Assembly (NCBI GenBank): GCA_963681505.1
Contig: OY811973.1
Coordinates: 12,975,727 to 13,039,726, forward strand
Direction: 5' to 3'
Length of the DNA: 64,000 nt
Source of the DNA: Eunapius fragilis
Taxonomy: Eukaryota; Porifera; Demospongiae; Spongillida; Spongillidae
In this document: piece by piece, positions 43,767 through 53,758 of the stretch
How positions within the stretch are numbered: position 1 is the first letter of the stretch
Layout of the letters: the number at the start of each line of letters is the position of its first letter
The notes under the pieces: generated by a model
What the model was told of the DNA's origin: nothing
Databases searched by the model: none
Seen by the model: only the letters and a program-made list of their open reading frames with translations
Position numbers and translations under genes: made by a program

Positions 43767-45950
43767 CACACACACATCACACAACATTATACTTGTGTTT
43801 CTTGTATTGACCCAATCGAGATGCATAAAGCGTCTGCAAATCCTTTTCAATTGTTCTGGAATAAAGTCTGTAACCTGAGAATACCAACAATATTCCTAAA
43901 TTTCGCATAAATGATTAACTGGTTGCCTCAATCTTCCTATTCAACATCATTGGTCAGAGTCAATGAGAGGAGTAACTGATGCATTACATATCTTAGCAGA
44001 TAGGTCACTGCACAACAGGAGCACAGGAAAAAGTTTCGTGTTCCCATTCTTGGATTTTGATCATGTTCCCAGGTTTGCAGTTTTCTTTGCTAACCACATC
44101 TAAGGTACTATGCTGACATAACTGGGAAATCCGAGGCTACCTCTAAACTCGAAACGCTGTTTTAGAATCAGTACGGGCATGCTACAAAGCGGAGCCTGAA
44201 AAGAAGCGGACCACTGAACGCGAAAGATATCAAGCAAAGCCAGAAAAGAAACGGTTCGCTGAACATAATAGGTATCAGGCAGAGTACTTATAAATCACGT
44301 ATTTTATACTTGTAAGAATAGAAAATGGTGTATGTGTGTGTGTGTGTTTGTGTGTGTGCATGTGTGCGTGTGTGTTTGCATGTGTGAGTGTGTCTGTGTG
44401 TGCATATGTGTGTTTTTGTGAGCTGCTTTTAGGTATCATCTTTCTTTTGATCTTAAGCCACTCTCCAAAGCTTGCTGTGTTTGTACTTTTGTATGGCTTT
44501 TGTTTACTCTCAACCTAAAGTACTTCTGAATTACAATTGAACACATGCAAGTACATGTGTGTGTGTGTGTGCATGTGTGTGTGCATGTGTGTGCAATTTT
44601 GTTTTCATCTTTAGCAACTGTCTGTAGCCCTCCACAGGAAAAGGTTTCGTGTTCCCATCATACTCAGGTATTCCGCACGTCGAGAAAAACAACTTCACTG
44701 ACAAAAATTTACACCAAACGAAGACGAAGAATTATACGTTTTACACTGACCATATAGTTGATTGTAAATCATTTGCTATTGCTCTTGTAGTTTTCTGGTT
44801 TGGTATCGACGATTCTAAACTGACTTGTCAAGAATCTGCCTTGTAATGATACGAGTAGTGTTTAGGGCGGCCCAAGGCCGATTCTTGACAAGTCAGTTTA
44901 GAATCGTCGATACCAAACCAGAAAACTACAAGAGCAATAGCAAATGATTTACAATCAACTATATGGTCAGTGTAAAACGTATAATTCTTCGTCTTCGTTT
45001 GGTGTAAATTTTTGTCAGTGAAGTTGTTTTTCTCGACGTGCGGAATACCTGAGTATGATGGGAACACGAAACCTTTTCCTGTGGAGGGCTACAGACAGTT
45101 GCTAAAGATGAAAACAAAATTGCACACACATGCACACACACATGCACACACACACATGTACTTGCATGTGTACTGTTCAATTGTAATTCAGAAGTACTTT
45201 AGGTTGAGAGTAAACAAAAGCCATACAAAAGTACAAACACAGCAAGCTTTGGAGAGTGGCTTAAGATCAAAAGAAAGATGATACCTAAAAGCAGCTCACA
45301 AAAACACACATATGCACACACAGACACACTCACACATGCAAACACACACGCACACATGCACACACACAAACACACACACACACATACACCATTTTCTATT
45401 CTTACAAGTATAAAATACGTGATTTATAAGTACTCTGCCTGATACCTATTATGTTCAGCGAACCGTTTCTTTTCTGGCTTTGCTTGATATCTTTCGCGTT
45501 CAGTGGTCCGCTTCTTTTCAGGCTCCGCTTTGTAGCATGCCCGTACTGATTCTAAAACAGCGTTTCGAGTTTAGAGGTAGCCTCGGATTTCCCAGTTATG
45601 TCAGCATAGTACCTTAGATGTGGTTAGCAAAGAAAACTGCAAACCTGGGAACATGATCAAAATCCAAGAATGGGAACACGAAACTTTTTCCTGTGCTCCT
45701 GTTGTGCAGTGACCTATCTGCTAAGATATGTAATGCATCAGTTACTCCACTCATTGACTCTGACCAATGATGTTGAATAGGAAGATTGAGGCAACCAGTT
45801 AATCATTTATGCGAAATTTAGGAATATTGTTGGTATTCCCAGGTTACAGACTTTATTCCAGAACAATTGAAAAGGATTTGCAGACCCTTTATGCATCTCG
45901 ATTGGGTCAATACAAAAAACACAAGTATAATGTTGTGTGATGTGTGTGTG

Positions 45951-45991
<41 letters not shown>

Positions 45992-46087
45992 TGGCTGCAA
46001 AAGTGAATAACAGGGCATGTTGCTGGTCCTGAAATTAAAGATGGTTAGGTTGGCAATGCAATTATTAATGAGGCATGTACTGGCCTG
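43602..46087. mobile_element. 2.5-kb near-perfect palindrome
   Basis: Left arm 43602-44843 and right arm 44873-46087 are reverse complements with only a few differences, mainly microsatellite length. The 29-base spacer is 44844-44872. The arms include a (CA)n tract at the outer part, a TG-rich block, and around 44165-44293 a relic coding stretch with two PEKKR repeats (YKAEPEKKRTTERERYQAKP). The structure could be a foldback transposon, a recent inverted duplication or an assembly chimera. Confidence 0.85.
43692..43766. repeat. (CA)n microsatellite
   Basis: About 37 CA units in the left palindrome arm. The mirrored tract at 45942-45993 is shorter, the largest difference between arms. Confidence 0.95.
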
Positions 46088-46930
46088 AAGCTATTGGTGG
46101 AATTTCCATTCTTGTGTTCCTATGCGTGGTCATTCCGAGACTGGGTACGAGGACGGGCAGTTCTCTACACAGCCAAATTTATACAATCTGTACCAGATAT
46201 TATCTTGCCACCATACTCTGATCAGACACAATGATCAGTCTGAACCAGGTATGATTGCAAGTAATATTGTGGTCCAGAATGATACGACGACCGCAAACAG
46301 AATAATGGCACATCCTGGTACATAAAAGCAACAATATGTCCCAGACTGGCGATCATATCAGTACCAGACTGATTACATCATATACCAGAGGCAGAGTGTA
46401 CGTACAAATAGGTATTATTTCAAACATTACACGTGTCAGTTATAATTCCAATTCGTGCTCGCCTGTATACATGTACCGGCCATGTCTAAGCGTAAGTTAA
46501 GTCTTAGTGTACGTGTGTGCTTGCTGGGTAAATCGACGTTCAGGGTGTACTTTACTTTACACGCCTCCATAATTTCCGATTCACTTTTTAATACATCCAG
46601 GAGTCTTTTAACACATATACACTCTGAATAGACAAAGCTGCGGCTTGCAGCTAGGTATGTAAATAAATATTGTCGTTGTAAGGGAGCTATGTAATCTCAA
46701 AAACATGTGACCCAGCAAGCTTGATTCACCCACTACCGTGATTCATTAGCGTGCATACACGCGCACGTAAGCACACATATTACAAACACACACACACACA
46801 CACATACACACATACACATACACACAAACAAACGTGCACACAGCACAGCCAATATTCCCTCCTTCCTTCGCTGTGACTGCAATCGTGTGCTTTTCTTTCC
46901 CGTGATGTCCCATGCGTAACAGTTGATGTG
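46088..46930. other. no gene recognised
   Basis: A CA-type microsatellite lies at 46783-46825, shortly before the terminal inverted repeat of the next element. Confidence 0.5.
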
Positions 46931-46944
46931 CCCAGCAAAAAGTT

Positions 46945-47165
46945 CTTGCGCAAGACTTGCCCAAGATCTTGGACAAGATCTTGGGCAAGACTTGCCTAAG
47001 ACTTGCCCAAGATCTTGTCCAAGACTTGCCTAAGACTTGCCCAAGATGCCAAGATTATGGCTGCCAAAATCTTGCGGACCCAGCAAAGGATCTTGTGTAA
47101 GACTTGCCCAAGATCTTGTGCAAGAGCTGGAGCAAGACTTGCCCAAGATTTTGTCCAAGAGTATT
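46945..47165. repeat. subterminal repeats with caagatcttg palindromes
   Basis: Repeats of aagacttgcccaagatcttg in variable spacing, many centred on self-complementary agatct. A second partial terminus-like copy (cccagcaaaggatcttgtgt) lies at about 47081. Confidence 0.85.
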
Positions 47166-47294
47166 AATGCCCATTCCCATTGACTCAACACAAATACCTT
47201 TTTCAAATCATCATGATATTGTAGCTTTCAATGCACATTGCAATGTTGTGTGTTCACACATCATGCACTTTCCTCAGCGAAAGCCTACTCACAT

Positions 47295-47416
47295 TCACAA
47301 CTTTTCTTTTTTCAGTTCCTCTTTCCGCTTGTCCCTACACTTTTGATTGAGGGATTTCCAGATCTCCAAATCATGTGCTGTCACTGATCCATTCCCAAAC
47401 TTTTTGTCAATACATT
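47295..47416 (-). CDS. BEN-like gene, exon 7 (C-terminus)
   Basis: Enters in phase 1 after atttatag. It encodes ECIDKKFGNGSVTAHDLEIW then KSLNQKCRDKRKEELKKEKL and stop. The W-x-x-x-x-x-x-KCRDxR ending matches the last helix of BEN domains (typically W...IN.KCRD.RR), which bind DNA or mediate chromatin contacts. The phase fits exon 6 exactly. Confidence 0.6.
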
Positions 47417-47484
47417 CTATAAATGGATAAGTATAACCATTTCATAATGCTGAGTTCAAATATTGTACCTTCAATTTGCTTCAC

Positions 47485-47653
47485 CCTTGTAGACGACAAA
47501 GGAGGTTTTGTGGACAAACTGCATGTTGCTTGTGGTGGAGTTTTCGTAACAGCATTCTGCTTGTTCATCTTCACTGAAGATACAATCCAGCAACGCAAGA
47601 CCATACTTAACAGGATCTGGTACATTTAGCATTAGCAGATTGACCCCATCCTT
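47485..47653 (-). CDS. BEN-like gene, exon 6
   Basis: A phase 0 entry after ttcacag, leaving in phase 1 at caagg|gtgaag. It encodes KDGVNLLMLNVPDPVKYGLA, LLDCIFSEDEQAECCYENST and TSNMQFVHKTSFVVYK. The LALLDxIFSxxE segment resembles the first helix of BEN domains, where L..LF+.EEL is usual. Together with exon 7 it forms one domain of about 95 residues. Confidence 0.58.
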
Positions 47654-47790
47654 CTGTGAAAGAAATATATATTTAAAAATGTGCTACCTAACCCTAACCC
47701 TACTCTCTTAGTAAAATTTATATTCAATGCAGTTAGTGTGCTTTATGCTATGGAAGTTTACAAATGCTATACCTTTTCATGTGAAATAAC

Positions 47791-47826
47791 CATATGCTTA
47801 GCTTTCTGTTTTCCTTTCGCATAGTC
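47791..47826 (-). CDS. BEN-like gene, micro-exon 5
   Basis: A 12-codon exon, DYAKGKQKAKHM, between taaccag and catatg|gttatt, phase 0-0. It resembles the start of exons 3 and 4 (HARQKQKTK, HAKQKQKTK), so it is a third, shortened copy of a duplicated exon. Confidence 0.45.
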
Positions 47827-47881
47827 CTGGTTAAAAAAATTGATATTTAATTAATGTTCTAACATTTTAAATTACACATAC

Positions 47882-47960
47882 CTGTGTTTCTTCATCACTG
47901 TAGCTCTGTGAAACGGATGAGGACTTAGTTTTCTGTTTCTGCTTTGCATGTTGAGTTGTA
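47882..47960 (-). CDS. BEN-like gene, exon 4
   Basis: Reads TTQHAKQKQKTKSSSVSQSY then SDEETQ between attacag and acacag|gtatgt, entering in phase 2 and leaving in phase 0. Lys/Ser-rich, followed by an acidic SDEE patch; probably disordered, with a nuclear-localisation-like basic stretch. Confidence 0.45.
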
Positions 47961-47996
47961 CTGTAATAATATTTACCTTTCCTGATTATAATATAC

Positions 47997-48074
47997 CTGC
48001 ATTTCTGTTTCTTCATCACTGGGGCTCTATGAAATGGGTGAGGACTTGGTTTTCTGTTTCTGCCTTGCATGGTC
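47997..48074 (-). CDS. BEN-like gene, exon 3 (duplicated exon, frame ambiguous)
   Basis: A DNA-level duplicate of exon 4. In the frame homologous to exon 4 it reads DHARQKQKTKSSPIS, then a TAG, then SPSDEETEMQ. In the next frame it is fully open (TMQGRNRKPSPHPFHRAPVM) and phase 2-2, so skipping it keeps the frame. One C-to-T change explains the stop. Either the exon is used in the shifted frame, or it is dead and skipped. Confidence 0.35.
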
Positions 48075-48136
48075 CTGGTAAAAATGATGTCAGTTCAATT
48101 ATACTGTAATAACATACCACTTTGTTATCACTACTG

Positions 48137-48186
48137 AACATTTCCCTCAGATGCAGAGTCTTTTGGAAATAGGGGGCTTGCATCCG
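48137..48186 (-). CDS. BEN-like gene, exon 2
   Basis: Phase 1 entry after catacag. It reads PDASPLFPKDSASEGNV and must leave before the TAG that follows, the best choice being ttca|gtagtg, phase 2. The donor is weak, so the end is uncertain. Confidence 0.35.
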
Positions 48187-48788
48187 CTGTATGAAAATGA
48201 ACAAGTACTTTCTTATTCTAACTGGATGGATACGGAGTACCCTTAAAACGCTTGAAATGACAGAAGTATAACTTGTTCCTTTATAGACCCTTTAAGTCAT
48301 CCTGGGTGACATATTCCCTTTATCCGTTGAGAGTGATGATGTCTTGCAAGTGTATTCTCTACTGTTCTCTAAACATACAACTGTACATGTAGACGCGCGT
48401 GATGACGTAGACATAAGGTCTATTGAAATATAATAGCGTGGGCGTTTTTTATTTCACGCGTACGAGAGTTGATGAAAGGCTAGCTAAACGCCGCCACTAT
48501 CCAACTCTGCCTCGCTCAGAGGCGTACCATGCACTGTAACAAGCGGTATGTTGTGATATATAATGAAGCCCTTTCGTGCGCGCTGTGATCATAAACAACT
48601 TTCCATCTACGTTGCTATAATTATATATATTGAAACGGCCAATAGCCAGCCTTGTCAAACGGCGAAATGCACATGTGTGTATGACATGTACGTACTACTA
48701 CCATATGCGCGCGTTATAACGTTAACACTTTTAAGTGCACATTATTAGGCTCTGTACACGTACGCGGTGCCATAAGATGAAAACTTAC

Positions 48789-48882
48789 GATCATCAGCTC
48801 GTTTGTCATCGACAGCAATTTCAATGTTCTCATGTAGGTATCTTGGTGGAGGTTTCACTGTACGCTTTACTTTTGGCGGCAT
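48789..48882 (-). CDS. BEN-like gene, exon 1
   Basis: ATG at 48882 opens MPPKVKRTVKPPPRYLHENI then EIAVDDKRADD, leaving in phase 1 at gatc|gtaagt. Basic Pro-rich start, then acidic. A good donor and the in-phase acceptor of exon 2 support it. About 80 bases upstream, divergent, another ATG starts a short open frame on the plus strand. Confidence 0.5.
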
Positions 48883-48960
48883 GATTACAAGCTAGCACGT
48901 GGAACGAAATTTTTACGCGTAAAAAATTGTTTTCGCAAAATTTGAGCTTGCCGGTTATAT

Positions 48961-49089
48961 TATGAGTGATCACACTGGTGGAAACCGAAAACGGTACAAA
49001 GAGTACCTAAGGAACCCCGCTCTTTCTGTACCAGAAAGGATGGCAGCACGATACAAGCAACGTGGCTCGCGTGAAATGAATTCGAATTA
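48961..49089 (+). CDS. short open frame, divergent to the BEN-like gene
   Basis: Encodes MSDHTGGNRKRYKEYLRNPA then LSVPERMAARYKQRGSREMN and stop, 42 residues. The RKRYKEYLRNP and ERMAARYKQ pattern resembles the Arg/Lys/Tyr repeats at the N-terminus of proteins in some mobile elements, and the PEKKR stretch inside the palindrome at 44.2 kb. Could be a remnant start of a lost long frame. Confidence 0.3.
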
Positions 49090-49493
49090 GTACTATTATA
49101 TGTGCATATTGGCTAGCGTTAATTACATGTTAATTGTATGCAGGTGGGGTTCATGTTCACTCATGATCGATATAATAGTTTATCTGCCAAATGACGTTTA
49201 TGAAAAGCACTAGACAACTTGATTTATTGACAAGTTGTACTTTGATATGTTATATGCTGTTTTGACATTATGAATGTAATTTGCATCAGTGTAATCTATA
49301 CATGAAGAAACTTGACTAAAATGGGCAGCAAATTAATGAGTACCCTCTAGCCCTATGCTCTCATGCAGAAATCAAAGTATCTTGTAATTACACATTTCTT
49401 GCCCAAGAAGGCAAGATCTTGAGTAATCTTGGGCAAGACTTGCCCAAGAAGGCAAGATCTTGGGCAAGTCTTGCGCAAGAACTTTTTGCTGGG

Positions 49494-51516
49494 GTGGCCG
49501 GGGGCTCAGGGAGAAGGAGTTATTTCTACTGAAGTGAAAAGGGTAAGGGGTTGTTCACACTATCTGATGGTTACTGGTGTATTTTATTTCATTTCAGAAT
49601 TACGTTGTGCCTTGTGGAGAGAGCTTCAAGTTACAGCGTTTTTATAAGCGCCATCTTGAGAGCCTTTCTTACAGGGTTTTTGATTTTGTTGAAGAGGCGC
49701 GTTTGTGGGAACAGTACCACAGTGCAGAGGTTGGCTAGTGCATTATAAATGTGGTGCATAAATGTACAAACGTACAGGCAGACAATCAGACAATCCGTGC
49801 ATTAATGAGTGGTGTGGTGAATGTGAACCTATAATGTCAGATTGTAAGTTGCTATTCAAGCATAATAATTTTAATTTTTTATTTTTTCCCTTATATTCAA
49901 AGGGAGAGAAGATCCTATCGTTTTTTTGGTTCATTCTCAAGCAGATGGGAATTTCAGTGGACCCCTAGTCTTGCCAGTGTCAAACAAGTTACCTAATATT
50001 GTAACACCTGTTAAAGTAGGTTGCATTGTACACACTTTGCAATTAATGTCTGTCTAAAAATACTTCAGCATTTAGCTCCGATGGATTGCCTTTCTATTCC
50101 ATTCCATTGAAATCAATAATTACACAGTGCCTCGGCTGAACTGACATTATCTCATTTGAAGGGCAAAACACATACACGTAAGTATGCACATGCATGGTCA
50201 CTAAACATATCATAATGTTATATTTCAGAGAGATTTACCATGGAAGTGTCTGGAACACTGACTCTCGCTTTCTTGCACCCAGGGTTAAAGTCTCTGATGG
50301 CAAGTCAATTGCATAGAGGGATTGTGTTTATCTTGCTGAGTTGGGAACAGTTGTAGGGGTGGTGGTGAAGTATTTCCATGCAAGAACTCCTTGTGCTGGA
50401 AGAGCTATTTACCAACCTGGAACACCAAGAAAGGTATGCACACAATGACACATGTACATATATAACATGTACTCATTTGCCTAGGCATCAAAGTGCTCAT
50501 GCAATCTGTCAGAGTTGCCGCTTGTTTCTACTGGAAGACATGCAACTACCCTCAACAAGTTGTTGCAGTGCAGACCAAGTGATAGAGCACCATGCTATCA
50601 TGTCACAGCACAAGTGTTTGGTAAATTCAGAGGACTACATAGGGCAACACCATAGTGCAATGTTAAGATCTATGCATAGTGTTGGGGCGGTTTCTATTAC
50701 CTTTAGATGCTGTATGGAATCTTGCTTTAAGTTGCAAGATGGAGGTGTGGTGTGTGCGTTCAGAAACTGCGGTCACAGGATGGTGCAAAGCCCTTTGTGA
50801 ATGAGTATGACTGTCCCCTGCTGGAGCTGACCAGAACCATTTTCTCCACATCTGGGAGAAACGTACTCCGAGCAGTCTCAGTTGTCCCATGAATGTGGTG
50901 TTAGCTGTCGCTCTGAGGAAGCACTGACAATTGAATGGCAAGAAATTACTCGGACAAAACTTACTTTTGAACATGACTTGAGCAACACTATGTATTCCTA
51001 CAATGTTTATTGTGTACTATGATACGTCAAGAGTGGTAAAAATAACCTCTTCCGTACAAGGAAAACCGCCATATGAATTAAGTAACTGTAAACACTTCCA
51101 TACATGGAAGATAAATTTATGTTAGCGTATGTTATCATTCTGATCCAAAGCCGTTGTACAATCTGATTTATGCTGTTACGACAGTCTCGGACAGTCGACT
51201 TGTCTACATACCTTGTACCAGATTGTTCACAACCTTGTATACCATATATGTTATCATATATGGTGCGTGTATGGGTACAGTCTGGGTCAATAAATAGAAT
51301 TTGGCTGTGTAATACAACCGCGCGCGGTTTATGACGTGAAACAAACGATGAAATTACTCTTCTCGTTCGAATAAAACAACTAGCCAAACGATCCGATCGT
51401 CAGAAGTCTCGGTCGCGTGTTTTTAATGATTTCATAGTCTGGGTTTCTAGCGAAACTTCCGGTAGTAAAACCACAATTGTACTAGTGTTCTCAGCTAAAC
51501 AAAAGACCGTTGAAAA
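49494..51516. other. no gene recognised
   Basis: Scattered short open frames, none with domain or splice support. This stretch is immediately upstream of receptor B and should contain its promoter; no TATA-like element stands out near the ATG. Confidence 0.4.
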
Positions 51517-51574
51517 ATGGCCGTGAGCCTGATTGTCGTCCTCTTTTTGTTCATTTTTGTCCATCGAGCTAGTG
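51517..51574 (+). CDS. receptor B, exon 1: signal peptide
   Basis: ATG in the context aaaaATGG opens a 58-base exon encoding MAVSLIVVLFLFIFVHRAS, a strong hydrophobic leader. It leaves in phase 1 at gctagtg|gtacgt, the phase required by the Ig exon 4.6 kb downstream. Length and phase equal receptor A's first exon, though the sequence differs. Confidence 0.72.
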
Positions 51575-51718
51575 GTACGTATGCATGACTCAGCATGAGG
51601 TTACGCGGTGTACGTATATATAGCTTACTCTGTAATTACATTCAGAGATCATCACCATCATCATATATAAATCTGTACTTGCTTTTGTAGCCAAGGCCGT
51701 AGGCCCAGGTATCGATTG

Positions 51719-51748
<30 letters not shown>
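51719..51748. repeat. poly-G tract (about 29 G)
   Basis: Homopolymer in the first intron of receptor B, 95 bases before the assembly gap. Confidence 0.95.
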
Positions 51749-51749
<1 letters not shown>

Positions 51750-51841
51750 GATAGGTAATTGTCCGATAATCGGCGATATCGACAAAAATAAATATCGGTT
51801 TTGGTCACAGCCCTTTGTGGCTGGACAAAAGTCCATAATTA

Positions 51842-52041
51842 NNNNNNNNNNNNNNNNNNNNNNNNNNNNNNNNNNNNNNNNNNNNNNNNNNNNNNNNNNN
51901 NNNNNNNNNNNNNNNNNNNNNNNNNNNNNNNNNNNNNNNNNNNNNNNNNNNNNNNNNNNNNNNNNNNNNNNNNNNNNNNNNNNNNNNNNNNNNNNNNNNN
52001 NNNNNNNNNNNNNNNNNNNNNNNNNNNNNNNNNNNNNNNNN
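51842..52041. other. assembly gap (200 N)
   Basis: A run of exactly 200 N. The same 16 bases, caaaagtccataatta, end the left contig (51826-51841) and begin the right one (52042-52057), so the true gap may be zero or a tandem duplication. Confidence 0.98.
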
Positions 52042-52201
52042 CAAAAGTCCATAATTAGACAATACCGTAAACCACCATTGCGCCATGGCCTCATTAAAAT
52101 GGCGTTTTTTGAGAGAGCTGTATCTTGCTCATTTAACCATCAAATACCTGTTGATCCCTCCCATTTAACTGGTGTATCGTCGTAGTAGAGACTATACCAT
52201 A

Positions 52202-52202
<1 letters not shown>

Positions 52203-52234
<32 letters not shown>
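52203..52234. repeat. poly-C tract (about 29 C)
   Basis: Long homopolymer just outside the inverted-repeat element below. Confidence 0.95.
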
Positions 52235-52237
<3 letters not shown>

Positions 52238-52310
52238 CATAAAATTGGGTATGGCATGGTACGACTACTGATTATTTTGGGATTGTGTGGCGGCCGTAAT
52301 GCGCCTAGGC

Positions 52311-53758
52311 ATCATTGTTACGTGAGACCCCCCCCTCCCCTGGGGCATTGGGAGAGATTGGACCTTTATTAAAGCAAACTGCCCCTGGTTGGGGGTTAAT
52401 AACCGGTCAAATGTCTATACTACCATAGATTATTTAGACAGGGATTGGAAACGGGTCACGTGAGCCATACATTTTACGGTAGAAGGCTAGCTATGCGCCG
52501 TCAATATTATAATGGTAGCACCCTTTTGAGTTTGGCGGGAAAATGTCTTATAGCTGGTTTTGGTGAAATCCGTATCATGTAGAGTCTCGAGTGTGTTCCA
52601 CCCAATTCATGAAAGGTAAGGTTTGTCTAGAAACGTGTTTGAAGTTCTAGTGAACGAATCTTCGGGAGCTTTTAATAAAAACTGAGAAATGAAGCTATGT
52701 GAATCCTTTCTGGCGTGCAAAAACTGTTCTGTACGTTTTTTGACCTTGATTTTTTTGTATATAAGCTCTTCGTAGCAATCTGAATAGAACTGGATAGTTT
52801 TGCCCTTTCCCCTAGCTTTGAAAACATAACGTGGCACGAAACAGCGTTTTAGACATACAGGCAGTTCTGGGCGTATAACTACTTTTGTAAATAGTGTAAA
52901 CGTGGTTTGAAGGTTTCATCTCTAGTGCACTCATTTTGCGATAGAACTGGGCTATGGACTAAGCCAGGGAGTGTTGGTATGACGTTATAAAAAAGTTCGC
53001 TTTACATCGACTATCGCGTCAAATCATTAGGGACACGGCACGAATAGACTAGGCCGTACTGGCAGTTCTGGGCGTATAGCTACTTTGGTATATAGTATTA
53101 GCAGGGTTTGAAGGTTTTTTCCTCTAGTGCAATCATTTTGCGATAGAACTGAGCTATGGGCTATGCCAGGGAGTGTTGGTATGAGGTTATAAAGAGGTGG
53201 CTTTACATCGACTCTCGGGTCAATCATTAGGGATACGGCGCGAATACTGTCAGTTCTGGGCGTATAGCTTCTTTTAAAAATAGTATTAACGGGGGTTGAA
53301 GGTTTCAACCTCTAGTGCACTCATTTTGCGATAGAACTGGGCTATGCACTAAGCCAGGGAGTGTTGGTATGAGGTTTTAAAAAGTTGGCTTTACATCGCG
53401 TCAATCATTTGGGACACGGCACGAATAGAGTAAGACTGCTGTCCTTTCTGGGCCTGTGGCTACTTTTGTAAATAGTATTAACGGGGTTTGAAGGTTGGTT
53501 TCTTGCTACTCATTCAGACTTAATAACTACTACAATAACCTATCTTCTGCTATAAGCCTATAACACAGACGGAGCTGTTAATTGGCGTTCACGTGATCCG
53601 TTTCCAATCCCTGTCTAAATAATCTATGATACTACGTGGTCTGATAAAAGGTCAAACGTATGGTCAGATGCATATGTGTGGCCAGTTATGATATTCACTC
53701 GTCAAATCCCCTAATCCCGACTTCGCCCCGGGGGGGGGGGGGTCCACGTAACAATGAT
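52311..53758. mobile_element. 1.45-kb element with long inverted ends and a satellite core
   Basis: The outer ends match in inverted orientation (atcattgttacgtg at 52311 and its complement ending 53758, each followed inward by a C or G run). A second, stronger inverted block (tagattatttagacagggat, ttggaaacgg, tcacgtga) lies at 52426-52470 and 53590-53627. Between them, 52858-53520 holds about 3.5 tandem copies of a unit near 190-200 bp beginning cagttctgggcgtatag. No coding capacity. Lies in receptor B intron 1. Confidence 0.75.

Larger units (their letters stand above)
46931..49493. mobile_element. 2.56-kb element with 41-bp perfect terminal inverted repeats
   Basis: The left end begins cccagcaaaaagttcttgcg and matches the reverse complement of the right end for 41 bases without mismatch. 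Both ends are flanked by gtg (46928-46930, 49494-49496), a possible 3-bp target duplication. Inside the left end is a cluster of aagacttgcccaagatcttg subrepeats (to 47165); fewer lie inside the right end. The interior holds a minus-strand BEN-domain-like gene and no transposase. It could be a transposon that captured a host gene, or an uncharacterised element type whose own protein carries this domain. Confidence 0.75.

Noticed and set aside
50378-50800. 140-codon plus-strand open frame with several Cys
   Set aside because: No recognisable motif pattern, no consistent splice sites; left unannotated.
51642-52185. Open frames spanning the N gap
   Set aside because: Their length comes from undefined bases.
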